Counted from the first letter of the stretch, positions 11,119-22,974 are shown. The stretch is DNA of 64,000 bases from Pontederia crassipes (GCA_030549335.1 CM060191.1:2795001-2859000); one strand, 5' to 3'. Numbers and translations: made by a program. Notes: generated from the sequence alone by a model not told the origin.

Positions 11119-12548
11119 TTAAGTCTTACGTCTACTCCTTCCATGATCAGCCCATATCTTAGTTGCTATGCCGTCCCGAAGAATGTCATCTCTTGTTCTT
11201 TCGGTAGATGAGGCGGGCACAGAAGGTGTCAAGTCATCCGCACGGACTGCTTCGGGTTCGGGCTCGATCGTCATATTGAAGTACTTGTCGCCTCCTTGAT
11301 GATGTCTTATGATGTTGTGTATTATGTAACATGCTACGACAATGTACTTTTGAATCTTCAACGAAAATTGCATGGGGCTACGAAGTATCCGAAACTTTTT
11401 TTTCAAAATTTCGAATGACTTTTCCACACAATTCCGCAACTGAGCATGTCGGTGATTAAAAATGTCCTTCGCATGACGACACCGTCCAGCCGAGGTACTC
11501 TCAGTAAAAGTCCCCATATGATACCTGCCTCCTCGATAGGGTGCTATGAACTTGTCGGAATTCGCATAACCTGAGTCCACAAGAAAGTACTTTCCTACAA
11601 GCAACGTTTCAAAGATAAGTAATTAGAGGGGATTATGCAAATCGAAAATAAGGGTTACAAATGCCTACCGTCGGGTACGCGAAATTCCTTCCTTTCGAAG
11701 CACACCTCAAGACCTTCATATCGCCTGCTGAACCTTCCCAACCAGCACAAACGAATAAGGTGTGGTCAAAAGACGCGACTGCCATGACGTTTTGCGAGAG
11801 AAAACCTTTACGATTTCGATACGACACTGATTTCGATTTTGGTACATGAGCTGGGATGTGAGTTCCGTCGATAGCACCTAACGCATTCTGTATTGAGAAT
11901 TCAATGAAGGTTAATGAAAATATTCAATTATAAGTTTGGTTTACAAGTGCATGCAATACCACTTACCGCATAGTACGGATAGAATCTACGACTGTACCAC
12001 ACTCGAGGGTGAACACCTACATCTTCACCTGGCATTACTATGAACTCGTTGCTTAATGAACAAATAGCTTTCAAGACATTCCTGAAGTGCCGTGAAATTG
12101 TTTCACCAGAGTGTTGAAACTCCTCTTGTATATCCCTATTTGTTTCATCTCTGCGAATCTCAAATAAAAAGATGGTCAGTTGTTCCCGTGCACTGACATA
12201 CTTTGTCGATGCAAGAAGTCTACGAGAATTAAGTAGCTCCTCTAACATCATAAAGGTTGTATTTTCAACCCCGGAATGATGATACCCCCTTTTCGGATGG
12301 CCATTCAACATTTCATTAACGGCTTGATCTCCAGTGAACGGGCGTGTCCGGTAGGGTAGCTTCAGGATGCGCACAGAGGTCGATGTCCCATTTGCCTCAT
12401 CGATGTGACCTTCTGATGAATCATCCACATCATCTTCATGAAGTTCGTCGAAAATCAAGTCCTCAATGAAGGAGGAAAACAATTGTTCAGTATTCATCTG
12501 CCATTCAACACAAGTTGATATAATGCGCAATAAAAAACGAGTAGCCAT
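11119..12548 (-). pseudogene. PIF/Harbinger DDE transposase, three exons, one frameshift
   Basis: Exons 12548-11967, 11887-11669 and 11594-11119 with clean GT/AG junctions (donors gtaagt and gtaggc; acceptors atacag and ttgtag) total 1277 nt, one short of 426 codons. Exon 1 begins at an ATG (MATRFLLRI) and carries the helix-turn-helix part (REQLTIFLFEIRRDETNRDIQEEF, RHFRNVLKAI). Exon 2 has the first catalytic Asp in GAIDGTHIPAH, then RNRKGFLSQNVMA and WEGSAGDMKVL. Exon 3 has the second Asp in LVDSGYAN, PYRGGRYH, and the catalytic Glu in NCVEKSFEILKK. The frame leading into exon 3 (EFRVPD then GKYFLVD) is offset from the frame of WEGSAGDMKVLR, which places a 1-nt loss near 11696-11704. The enzyme would cut and paste elements with these TIRs; the shift makes this copy inactive unless it is a sequencing error. 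Confidence 0.85.
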
Positions 12549-12748
12549 AAAAGTAAATTCATCAGAACATAATTAAACGTCTTAAGTCATAAATTAAGAA
12601 ATACAAAGTCTGGTGAGTGGTTCAAAGTACAGGCGCCATATTGCTACTAAATAGATTACAATAATCGACGAACAGTCTTACATAAAACAACATGCTAAGA
12701 AAAAAGTACATGGATCTAAAGATAACTCGAGCACTCCGAATAATAGAT

Positions 12749-14055
12749 CTACTCTTCCTCGCTCAAATCTTCCTCCTCAACCCCCTCGCCACTGGCCCTA
12801 AGTGGAATGAAACGTCGGGAAGGTAATGCGAAACTCCCTTCTGTAGGCCGCATTACTTTGCTCGGACTACAAAACGGATTCGGCGAGCTTTGAAACGCGG
12901 CAAAGGGATTCGGCATACTACCGGCTCCGAAGGACGGACGGAAATCAGAAGGGGGGTACGCCGGTGCTACACACGATTGTTGTGCGTCCTTAGCCGAGAA
13001 GGTTGTGAACGACATTGGCGACGGTGCCAGAGGGGGGAGACGATAGTACTCTGACACCTTTCTCATTATCCACGTCTGAAGCATTTGATCGTCGCATCGT
13101 ATGAACGTCCATAACTCTTTCTCATCTTTGAATGCATCAGCGACCGCCAACTTCACATTCGAGGGAAGGTTGGGCAGCCTCTCTTCCAGCTTCGCCCAAC
13201 ACTGATCGACAAATGAGAAAGGATTCTTATTCTGTTGTACGGCCAGCAAATCTTCCATGAGCTTCAACTTCTTCAAAGCTATCTCCTGGGCAACCAAATC
13301 CACACCCTTAACACTTTTCTTCTTCGATGTGATTGGAATGGAAGTGGACATGGTTCTTTTGCCTGAAGAGGTTGTTCCATAAGAACTTGGGAATCCGCAT
13401 TCGGTAGGATCATCGTTGTTTTGTTTTTCTACTCCATAAATGGTGGGTGTGGTCATGTCAATAATGTTGTCGTCGGAGCTATCTTCTTCCTCTTTTAAGT
13501 CAACGAGTTTGGTGGTCGTACATACATCTTTGCCCGTGGCAGTGTTCTTGGCGAACAAGAAGACGAAGTCGTCGTAATGAGGGAACGTTTTGTTCTTCAC
13601 CCTCATGTAATCTTTGTTAACCTGATACAGTGAAGATGGACACGTCAGTACAAACCGATGGCCTTAGTGTTGGGTGGAAAGAGATTTAGAAAAGCACGAC
13701 TGCTCACCGCTATCACTTCCTCTCACATTCCCTCTTCCGGTGGCTATGGCATACACTTCTCCGGATCCCATCCCCATCCGCTCTTGTTTGCAAGAGTTCG
13801 ACACAACTCGAAATTTCTTTTCATCACTTTGAGATTCTTCATATGCTCGATAGTCATTCGCTCACCAAAGTGCCCGTTGAACCTATTGCACATCCTTTTC
13901 CACGCTTCTGACGCAAATGTGTTACCCCGGAAGTAACAATCCACGTTCTCTTGCATCATCATCCCAACGAAGAAGGCATCCATATTTAGCGTCCAATGGC
14001 TGGATCGTGCCTTCTCCGAAGAGTTGATCTTTTCTTTTCCTTTATTGGAACTCAT
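12749..14055 (-). pseudogene. Myb/SANT-like ORF of the PIF/Harbinger element, interrupted
   Basis: The 5' part (14055-13744) starts at an ATG and encodes a Myb/SANT-like DNA-binding domain: HWTLNMDAFFVGMMMQE, AWKRMCNRFNGHFGE, MKNLKVMKRNFELC, SGWGWDPEK. After CMP it meets TAG and shortly TGA. The 3' part resumes after a plausible acceptor (tgtatcag before 13621) with VNKDYMRVKNKTFPHYDDFVFLF, then an acidic tract (LKEEEDSSDDN), a KK-rich stretch (ITSKKKSVKG) and an acidic C-terminus ending EEEDLSEEE at 12749. In PIF/Harbinger elements this second protein binds DNA and helps bring the transposase to the ends. Either a short exon was missed between 13621 and 13744, or the two stops are lesions; I favour lesions. 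It lies upstream of the transposase, on the same strand. Confidence 0.75.
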
Positions 14056-14835
14056 GGTTGTCTATAGAACACCAAAATGAATAAATTTTGGAAAGTGTTC
14101 GCATATCATACATAAATGTAATATTCGAACACATGGTTGTCTATAAGATATCATATATAAATGTAATATATTGTCGCACGATATAGCACTTTGTTAAACT
14201 GATTGAACTGATATGGCAAAGTCCTTATTGAACTGATTGAATCAGAACATGAACATGCGATTCAAGAAATTACGGATCAACGTATATAGCAACATGCGGT
14301 GCAAGAATTAACATAATATTGATATTATTGTGACGATAGTACTAAAACACCGAGAATGTATATAATATTGCTATTGCTATGCTATGTTCAGTATTCAGCA
14401 TGAAAATGAAATAAATTAAAACACCGAGAATGTACCTCAATGCTCTTTGAAAGCTCCAACGTCGTCACGGGTGGAGAATGCGGGATCGGCCCTTCTCTCA
14501 CAAGATGCGGGGACATTCAATTGTAAGAAATTAATCCAAGTGCCTTATCGAAGAAAAAAGTAATGCCGCACGAGGTACGCCTCGACGGCAAACTGTTATC
14601 AAGAAATCAGAAAAACATTTTCAGGACGGCCCCTTGCATGGAGGGAGACATTCCTAATTTCTAAATTTAGGCTGTAACAAACTAAACCAATCATAACAAA
14701 CATTAAGAACTCCATAAGGAATCCACAATTTCTCTAATCCTTGCACCTAACATGAATACGATTTATACAGAAATGCATAAATCACATAATCATCTGGCTA
14801 AGCATCCACACAGCTGCAGGCACAAGTGTTTTTGA

Positions 14836-15568
14836 AACAAATAGAAAGCAAAGATATAAACTGAAATAGAAATCAAATATATAAACAGCAAAGATATAGA
14901 TAGAATCATAATTAACATTATAACATTATAACAAAGCAAATAGAAAGCAAAGATATAAATAGAAATATAAATCAAATATATAAACAGCAAATATATAGAC
15001 AGAATCATAATTAACATTATAACAAAGCAAATAGAAAGCAAAGATATAAACAGAAATATAAATCAAATATATAAACAGCAAAGATATGAACAGAATCATA
15101 ATTAACATTATAACATTATAACAAAGCAAATAGAAAGCAAAGATATAAACAGAAATAGAAATTAAATATGTAAAGATATAGATAGAATCATAGTTAACAT
15201 TATAACAAAGCAAATAGAAAGCAAAGATATAAACAGAAATATAAATCAAATATATAAACAGCAAAGATATAGACAGAATCATAATTAACATTATAACATT
15301 ATAACAAAGCAAAGATATAAACAGAAATTGAAATCAAATATATAAACAGCAAAGATATAGACAGAATCATAATTAACATTATAACAAAGCAAATAGAAAG
15401 CAAAGATAAAAACAGAAATTGAAATCAAATATATAAACAACAAAGATATAGACAGAATCATAATTAACATTATAACAAAACAAATAGAAAGCAAAGATAT
15501 AAACAGAAATTGAAATGAAATATATAAACAGCAAAGATATAGACAGAATCATAATTAACATTATAAAA
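14836..15568 (+). repeat. Minisatellite, about eight copies of a ~90-bp AT-rich unit
   Basis: The phrase agaatcataattaacattataac recurs at ~14905, 15003, 15096, 15186, 15276, 15365, 15456 and 15545, with spacings of 89-99 bp. Between them lie variants of agcaaatagaaagcaaagat and caaatatataaacagcaaag. Copies differ by small indels and substitutions. Long Tyr/Ile/Phe-rich ORFs on the minus strand here are an artefact of the repeat. Located inside the PIF element, between the Myb/SANT ORF and the right end. Confidence 0.92.
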
Positions 15569-15603
15569 TCTCACCAATTTGCACAAACAAGACCAAACAA
15601 GAC

Positions 15604-15780
15604 TAATTAACGGCAACCTGCCGCCAAAGATGACATGACCGTGGACATTATTTGCAATTAGAAACCTGCCGACTAACATTTTAGCACAAATTTGCACAAA
15701 CTTCATCATAATTAAAGATAAATTAACGGCAACCTGCCGACATCATGACATGACCGTGGACATGAATTGTAATTGGAAAT
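15604..15780 (+). repeat. Two-copy direct repeat next to the minisatellite
   Basis: A block starting aattaacggcaacctgccg and containing atgacatgaccgtggacat occurs at 15604-15665 and again at 15721-15780, offset about 117 bp, with small internal differences. Confidence 0.8.
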
Positions 15781-16623
15781 CAGAAATTGCAAGTATGTCA
15801 CAGATCTGAAAGCGGAGGTCTGAAATCGCAGATCTGAAGACGGTGGCCGTTGATCGAGAAGAAGAGTTGGGGGCTTGGGCTGTGAAGACTCCGGTGGTGC
15901 TGCTTGACTGAGTAGAGTTGGCAGAGAGCGGCCGACCATCAAAAGGTGGTTATCATATGCAAAGCTAAGGTCCTCGACGTTTTCTTTCACGGCTAGGGTT
16001 TTCCTTAGGGAGAGAGGGGGGACGACCGGTCAAAGAGAGAGAGGCTGTGTGTACAATATTCCAGCAACTATAGTCGACGAAAAAAATACAGGGATCAATG
16101 TTTGACAGAATGACATAATGAAACCCTAAGATGCTTCTACTTTCGTCGGACACAAAAAAGGACCCAATGTGGTAATATAATCCAACGATCATCGACGAAC
16201 GTCGAACCGCGGAAACAGATCAACCCTAAACCACCAAATCCGGCATTACATTATCGGACGACGAAGACGACAATGGAAAACTTCACGGAACGAGAGAATT
16301 TTAGCAGGTTTGGAAAAACTACCGAAAAAGGAAAGAGATCTCACTTGTGGCTTATCTTCGGCGTTCTTGCTGTCGTCCGCCGTCGTGCGTCAGACGAACG
16401 CCGTCGGAGAGAGGGGCGAGCGAGCGATTTCGGATAGCAACGAAGCAACGGACATCTCTTCGAAGAGACGATAGTACAATAGATTTGGGGCAAAACGCGG
16501 CGTGGGATTCGAGGTGGTTCGGCTTCCATCGGAACATTTGCAAGTTCTCGCGCAATGCGAGAATTTTTTCTGAGAACATTTGCGAACAGATTGCGTTGAC
16601 CGAAACATTTGTGGGCCCCACAA

Positions 16624-16661
16624 GAACATTTGATTGTATTTGACAGAACAATCAAATGTTC
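16624..16661 (+). repeat. Hairpin just inside the right PIF end
   Basis: GAACATTTGATTG at 16624-16636 is followed after 12 bases by its exact complement CAATCAAATGTTC at 16649-16661, immediately inside the right TIR. Possibly a transposase binding feature; this is inference. Confidence 0.7.
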
Positions 16662-16668
16662 TGGGTTG

Positions 16669-16690
16669 TTCCAACTATCCAAACGCAGCC
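16669..16690 (-). repeat. Right terminal inverted repeat of the PIF/Harbinger element
   Basis: Inverted match to 9668-9689 (20 of 22). Followed by TAT. Confidence 0.88.
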
Positions 16691-17429
16691 TATAGGAACA
16701 CGGGTGAATTTTGACTTTTTTTTCTTTTTGATAGGAACTCGGGTAAACTTTTGATCTTGATTCTTGGCTGTGATGGAACTTGGAAGGAGCGAACAAAATT
16801 GATTTGTCCGGCAAGATCATGCTATTAGATTAGAGTTTAACGCGCATGTCAAATGCTTTTCGTGTGCGTATTAAGTTAGTTTGTATATATTTTTTTACTT
16901 TTTAATATTTTTTATTAATAATTTAAATAATCATTAATAATAATGAAAAAATTAATTTTATAATATAATAAGTTATAAAAATGATTACATATGAAGAATA
17001 ATAGTGTGCAAAAGTTTATAAAATTTTGAATAATAAATATAATTATTCTTGATGATTTAAATTATATTTTTATTATCATCAATGATCATATTATGCATCA
17101 TATAAAATAAAATAAAAATATGTGTAAAGTCACGCCCCTGTAAAACGATGGGCGTGCTATAATTAAAGACTCGTCTACACAACTTTCGTACTAACGTAAC
17201 TAATTAACCCTTCATGCGTGTGCTGTTATCAAGAACTAACTCACGAGGACATGGAATATTACTGCAATCCATCAGCGCACAAATCCGAGCATTTGTAATT
17301 TGGCCTTTTTATTCTTTTTTGGGGATAAGAAAATGATCCAACGACACACCACGTAGATTAAAAAATATTAGTTATATGTGGTTTTTATTTTTAACTTGAA
17401 CTTCAATGTAAAGGAAGAAGCTATATTTT
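16691..17429. other. AT-rich intergenic, no gene seen
   Basis: Flank of the PIF element; very AT-rich, no recognisable coding or repeat boundary. Confidence 0.5.
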
Positions 17430-18150
17430 TAAAATCAGATTGGTCCGGACCGGTTAGTAAGGAAAAGTAAATTGGATCAATTCGGTCAAAATCAGCTTGA
17501 ATAGAAAAATCGATTCAATTCTACTTTTCCAAAAACAATAAAAATGAGGTGGATAGATGGGAAAAAAAGAAAAAGAATGAAAGTGTATAATAATAGGAAA
17601 ATTGGAATAATAGAAAGGGGGAGTAAAATAAGTGATTTGATTTTATTGGATGAATGGATATAAGTAATACGGAAAGTAAGTAATAAAAATAAATTTAAAT
17701 AAAATAAAAATTATCATGAACATAAATTAGAAGATGAAAAAATTTAAACTATTATAAATAATATACATTAAAAACATGAAAATAGAAACATAATAATATA
17801 GTAGATTTTATAGGATGAATTTATACAAGAAATCAAATAACATGGAAAGAAAATTTGAATTTGAAAAATAAAATGTCGCGAAGATAATAGTAATAGAAAA
17901 TCTAAAAAGAAGAAAATTATTCATGAAATTATTAAATAATAAAATATAAAATTAAATAATTACAAATAATATATATTCTTAAAAATGTAAAAAATATTTT
18001 ATTAATATTTGATTAATTTGAAATTATGATTAATATACTTTTTATTTCATTATTTTTTAACCTTTTATACTTTTATATGTAATATTTTTTTGAAGTGATA
18101 AAAATATTATTATTTTAATAAAAATTCGATTCAATCCAATTGCGTCGAAA
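17430..18150. mobile_element. Degraded relative of hAT-like family A
   Basis: Starts with ttaaaatcagattggtccggaccgg (compare the left end at 7217) and shows GGATCAATTCGGTC / GATTCAATTC motifs at 17475-17522 and attcgattcaatccaatt at 18123-18140, with a similar AT-rich, GAAA-rich middle. No target duplication could be recognised, so boundaries are approximate. Confidence 0.45.
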
Positions 18151-18722
18151 GAATGATGACAACAAACGGCAAGCAAATTCGGAGCTTAAATTCATGCTAA
18201 CCTTGTTTGAACGGAGTTTTCAAAAAAATATGTCGTGATTCGGTTGAATCTAGGTTCAGAACATCACGAATGAATCGGGCACTTTCGATTATCTTGGTTA
18301 ATCTGCAATGATTTTAAAATATAATAATACAGAATTAATTATATAAAAAAACTATAATAACTACCAATTAAGTTACAATTTGTTCTGGTTGTCCATACAT
18401 CTGATTGAATAATAATTTTAAAAATAGAAAATATTCTAAAAGAAAATTATTTAAAATTTATATATGAATTAACGATAAAATAACACTATATAATAATTAA
18501 ACAGTACAATTACATCAATGCATATGATTCATGTATAAATTATAACTAACTTAACAAATTGTATATTCTTTTCAAGACGAGATCAGATCACCCCAATTGT
18601 TTTCACCGGTCCCATTGGAGAGTTAAAAATTTTTAGGATTTAATATTTTCAATCATTTGATGTAGGAAGAAATTACTTATTTAGTGAAGATGGGTGCTTG
18701 ATTACTAAATAAAAATCCCATT

Positions 18723-18725
<3 letters not shown>

Positions 18726-18769
<44 letters not shown>
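18726..18769 (+). repeat. (TA)n microsatellite
   Basis: About 22 uninterrupted TA units. Confidence 0.95.
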
Positions 18770-18772
<3 letters not shown>

Positions 18773-18966
18773 ACAAGTAGAAAATAAAGTCAGAATACAC
18801 CCAAACCCAAAAAAAATCCTTTCTTACATGAAAAATTCCTTTCCCCATTTTTTTCTTTGCTCCTCCCATTTTGTCTTTTTTCAATTTTTTTTTACAAAAA
18901 ACACCGTCGAAAATTTTCATACTTCACATTTTCCCTCGAAAAGTCAAATATTTGAATTTCGAATAA

Positions 18967-19100
18967 GACGATCTATTTCTCACTTTTTTTTAATCATAGT
19001 TGATGGTCCATTGACTATCCGAATTTAAATCGTGACGATCTATTTCTCACTTTTTTTAATCATAGTTGATGGTCCATTGACTATCCGAATTTAAATCGTG
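18967..19100 (+). repeat. Tandem duplication of a 67-bp unit
   Basis: The unit beginning gacgatctatttctcac and ending ccgaatttaaatcgt occurs at 18967 and again at 19034. The copies are nearly identical, differing in the length of the T run, which indicates a recent duplication. Confidence 0.92.
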
Positions 19101-19267
19101 ATTTAAATTAGAGTTTGCAATTCATTCCAAATGATAAAATGAAATCGAGAGATTGCAAAATTATGATGTAATTTTTTTTCGCTAATTTAATATTCAGACA
19201 CAAATAAAAATAACGTATCCTAATCGAGGTGGAGATTTTGAAAATCGAACTTAGGAGGCTTACTAAT

Positions 19268-19552
19268 GATTAATCTGTTTCATAAATCTCTCTCCTAAAT
19301 TATTATGATTTTTTGCATCTAACACTAAATTAAGAATTTAATTTTTTATATTTATTATTTTATATATATTTTTTTAGGGAGGAATAATTTAGTTTTTTCA
19401 TAAAAAAACAAAAGTAATCGAAAACGTAATAGAAATAGACGGATGACTAAAATAAAAAATCATGATAGTTTAGGATAAAAAAATAAATTCATAATTTGAA
19501 ATTAAATATGAAAAAATCATAATAATTTAAAATTAATTTACGACAATAACCC
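19268..19552. mobile_element. Short foldback element sharing the Mutator-like TIR of the 36.3-kb element
   Basis: Left half (cataaatctctctcctaaat, tattatgattttttgcatc, from 19280) is inverted in the right half (aaaaaatcataataatttaaa near 19508, gatagtttagg near 19465). The same words in the same order form the ends of the element at 36286-37221. No ORF. Termini and target duplication are uncertain. Confidence 0.6.
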
Positions 19553-19824
19553 TTCTTACTTTTGTCCGTTGATCCTTGTCATCACAAACAAGTGAAACTC
19601 CCTCCTGATCGCCATCGGCTACTAGTGGACGATCAAGATCTTGCCTCTACGTCATCTCGGCTTGTTTTCCCCTTTTTTGTTTCCTGCTTTGTTAAACCCA
19701 TCGCCAAGCGACGCAGCAGTTGACCTTCATGAACACTGCCGAAGCAGAGGAGCACCTCGTCGCCGGCCACCAGACACCGACCAGCAGCCCGCTGAGCCCT
19801 TCGCGAGCGAAGAGAGCCGCTTCA

Positions 19825-21437
19825 ATGGATCCGTCGATCTGGCACAAGGTCGCCGCCATCTCCGGTACCATCTCCCCCTTCCTTTTCTTTTTTCTTTCAT
19901 GCGAAGAAAGATCCGATTTGGACAAGTTAATCTAACTATCGGACCTTGGAATTGAGCGCAGGAATGGCGGCTCTTGGTCTTGGAACTTACGGCGCCCACG
20001 TGTTCAAGCCCCAGGATGCCTATTATAAGCAGGTCTCCCCAACCTTTTGATTACTTAATCATTGTGCTAAATGTCCTATTCGATTATTTGCGTGTTTTGA
20101 ATTCTGCTGTTTCACGTTTGCAAAAGGTCTGGCAAACTGCGTCTCTGTATCATTTGGTTCACACTGCGGCTTTAATTGGAGCTCCTCTTACCAATCATCC
20201 CAACATTGTTAGTAGGACATCTCCTTTATCTTTTGTTAGTTTCTGGGATCTATTTGATGGGTTATGTGAATCCTTTTCTTATGCAGTTTGGGGGACTTCT
20301 CACTGCTGGCATATTGGCCTTCTCAGGAACGTAAGTTGATATCTGTATTCATCCATCATCACGTTTTTCTTTTAAGTAATGGGAATGACAGTTTTTGCAA
20401 TGAACAACAATAACCTTTAGTGGATTTCCCTAAAAATTGTTAATTTCTTATTCTATTGCTCAAAGTCTAGGAAACCTGATCAAGCTTTGCAAACAATTGA
20501 TTGACAAATCAAATTCCTGAGCGGAAAGTTCAGGAATAAATGGAATAACAGCAGTAATAAAAGTAATTTTGAGATGGCCAATGCTAAAAAAATGAGGGAC
20601 ATGGTGTTTGCACATTGATTCCTTCTAGAGAGCTGTCATGGTCAAAAGTACAGATATCTGCGTACTATACAGTTCCATTTGCAGTTCCTCACATTATTAT
20701 GTTGTTGCTTGCTTTCTATTATTACTAGACCTTAAAGATGTTCTTATGAATTAGAACAACTTTGGGCACATGTATGTAGCCTGTGACTATAGTAGCTGTG
20801 GGGTTGAGAATTAGTGAATGACAAAATAAAGGAAATAAGATCTCTTTTTTCATGTTATTCCAAAATATTTTTTGAGAAGAATGTTATTCCAAAATATCAA
20901 ATCCAATGCTTTATATATTTAATATGGTGGAAGACCCTTGTAGCAGCCTTCCCTTTGCATTTGCAGAGAAGTAAACTATTTTCATAGCACAAATTCTTGT
21001 CCTCTTCAGTCATCAAATAAGCAACCTAGCAATGCGTCAAAATTCTTCTTCTTCAACATGTTATTTTACTCCCTCTATCTTGTTTTGTCTTGATGCCAAT
21101 TGTTAAAAAAGAATTATCTCAGAAAGGTGGAATTAAAATGTGGTCACAATTTAGTGGGTAAGTTTCGCCAAGAGAATTATAGATATTTTGAAGTTGTGTA
21201 CCTTTCTCAGAAAATTCTTCAAATATGATATTTTTATCCTTCAATAAATATATGTTTTTTTTTTTCAAGATTGTTTCACGCTCTTAAAGAATACTTTTTT
21301 GGAGAAGATACTCATTATAAGTAACGTTCTTTTTTAGGTGTTATGCTGTTGCTTATCTTGAAGATAGAAAGTACTCTCTTCCAGCACCATTCGGTGGTTT
21401 TGCATTTATTGCTGCGTGGGGTAGCCTGCTCTTCTGA
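19825..21437 (+). CDS. TMEM256/DUF423 family small membrane protein
   Basis: Five exons: 19825-19864, 19962-20032, 20127-20207, 20287-20330 and 21338-21437, all GT/AG, giving 111 aa. It opens MDPSIWHKVAAISGMAALGLGTYGAHVFKP in pieces across exons 1-2, has VWQTASLYHLVHTAAL in exon 3, FGGLLTAGILAFSGT in exon 4, and ends CYAVAYLEDRKY then APFGGFAFIAAWGSLLF. This is the standard plant DUF423/TMEM256 layout: an N-terminal hydrophobic stretch with GAHxF, then three more membrane segments (~42-60, ~66-82, ~93-110). The family is found from bacteria to humans; function unknown. Exon 4 to 5 is separated by a 1-kb intron. The start ATG is the first in frame with the conserved N-terminus. Gene looks intact. 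Confidence 0.92.
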
Positions 21438-22076
21438 AATGCAGTTTCTGTTCAGTAATGCTTTTCTGGGACTTTTATTTCCTGAAGTGATCATGGTGTT
21501 TGAGCTTCAGGATTGTTTACCGTGTCACTGTAGATGTCTGAATATTGAACATTTCAATACAGATTTGTACAAATGCACATTTATACAAGTTATTCAATAT
21601 TGTTTCTCTAATAACAGCTTTGCTTTCCAAATCAAATAAGAAGTTGAGAGTTGAGTTGCTGCAATTCTTATGTGTTTTGGCCTAATGTCATATGACAACT
21701 TTCATCTGCCATCTATGGTTGTCTCAAATAAAATATCATTATGGACATTTTGTTCATTTGTTGGAAGAATCTGTCATATGTTTCTCTTTTTTTCTGGCAA
21801 AGAATCAGTTGATAGTGGACTGGAGATATTGGCAGGAGTACAATCATTCAACAGATCAGTGAAATTATTCATATTAATCTGACAATCAGAACAGGGATAC
21901 ATGCTTGAAAAACTTCAATAGGAATAACAATACGATGACACAAAAATATTTTGTTTGCCTAAATTTTCAACTTAAAATTTCATAGTCCACCTCTAACTAT
22001 TTTGGACACAGGAGATCTAGTAAAATTCATCAACTTCAATATACTGTAAGTTTCCATGGTACGTTGTCCTTGGTTG
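21438..22076. other. 3' flank between convergent genes
   Basis: AT-rich 3' untranslated or intergenic sequence between the TMEM256-like (+) and X8 (-) genes. No other feature recognised. Confidence 0.5.
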
Positions 22077-22974
22077 TCATGGGAGTGATTCGAATTGGCA
22101 AGATCCATGACCTGAATAAAAGCATCAGTGAAAGTGGTCAATATTTCAATTCTTCTATCTGCAGCAGGGGGCTTTATAGTGTTTGATTATGCTGTTTCAC
22201 TGTTATTTCTTTGATGATCACAGCAGCGGATAGTAGGAAACATCTTACTCTTGTTACAGAGGCTTTTTACATCCTTATTATGAAAGTGAAAGAAGGGCTT
22301 ATGTTTCGAGAATTTATTGCTCAATTTCAAGTCAGCTTTCACAGACCTGATTCTTCTAATATAATATTTATGTCAAAAGTCTGTATGAAGAACATAAAGT
22401 GAATGCATACTTGGATTTAAATCAGTGACCATAGCGGTGGCACCGAAGTAGCAAGAACCTCCTTGCTTCTTGAACTTTTGCCAGTAGCTGTTGAAGGCGT
22501 AGGATGCATGGTCCTTGAGTGTGTTAGGAAGATAGCATGGTTTGTTTGGCTGGATCATCCTGCAGTCTGCACCCCCAGATCCGCAAGCCCAGTCAAGAGC
22601 TTGCTGGAGAACATCATCTGGCGTTTGCTCATCAGCGATGCACCATTGTGGCTCTAGGTACCCTCCATCTGCCACCCAAAACTTTTTTTGTTAGGAGTTA
22701 GAAGTTAATTCTTGCTAATGTATACTGGTTTGCTTGTTCAAACTTCATCTCTGAACTATGTTAAACTTAAGCATGTCTGTCTTCCCGTTGATCTATGCTA
22801 CTTCTGCAGAAACCATTACTTAAGTCTGATATGCAGTATCAATCATGATAAAATGAGCAAGAGAAAGAGATCAGAATCTAGACAAGGAGATAGTGTACCT
22901 GAGCTCGTTGTCAGTAGTGCCAAAATGAGCGCAACAGATATGATCCTTCTTGCTTCAGTCTTCATTACCTTCAT
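22077..22974 (-). CDS. Small secreted X8 (CBM43) domain protein
   Basis: Exons 22974-22899 (signal peptide), 22668-22411 (most of the X8 domain) and 22111-22077 (last 11 residues and stop), GT/AG junctions, 122 aa. The start is the first of two in-frame ATGs (MKVMKTEARR); the second, at 22965, would also give a good signal peptide. Residues ~11-25 are hydrophobic (IISVALILALLTTSS). X8 hallmarks: WCIADEQTPDDVLQQALDWACG, GGADC, Y-x-F-N-S-Y-W-Q, CYFGATAMVTDLNPS, HGSCQFESLP. X8/CBM43 domains bind beta-1,3-glucan (callose). The protein ends right after the last Cys with no hydrophobic tail, so it is a soluble wall or apoplast protein, unlike the GPI-anchored PDCB type. The last exon codes only the final Cys strand, as in many X8 genes. 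Confidence 0.9.

Larger units (their letters stand above)
9668..16690. mobile_element. PIF/Harbinger DNA transposon, 7.0 kb, both ends present
   Basis: Bounded by 22-bp inverted repeats that differ at two positions (GGCTGTGTTTGGATCGTTGG at left; GGCTGCGTTTGGATAGTTGG read inward from the right), with TAT immediately outside both ends as a 3-bp target duplication. Inside on the minus strand lie a DDE transposase (11119-12548) and a Myb/SANT-like ORF (12749-14055), the two proteins autonomous PIF/Harbinger elements need. It also holds a ~90-bp minisatellite (about 14836-15568), a ~60-bp duplicated block (15604-15780) and a terminal hairpin at 16624-16661. Both ORFs carry lesions, so this copy is probably no longer autonomous. 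9690-11118 and 15781-16620 hold no recognisable gene. Confidence 0.9.

Noticed and set aside
14836-15568. Regularly spaced repeat array, CRISPR-like at first sight
   Set aside because: The whole unit repeats, with no unique spacers, in a plant transposon.
14790-15709. Series of Ile/Tyr/Phe-rich ORFs on the minus strand resembling membrane proteins
   Set aside because: They are translations of the ~90-bp minisatellite; hydrophobicity follows from AT-rich repeats.
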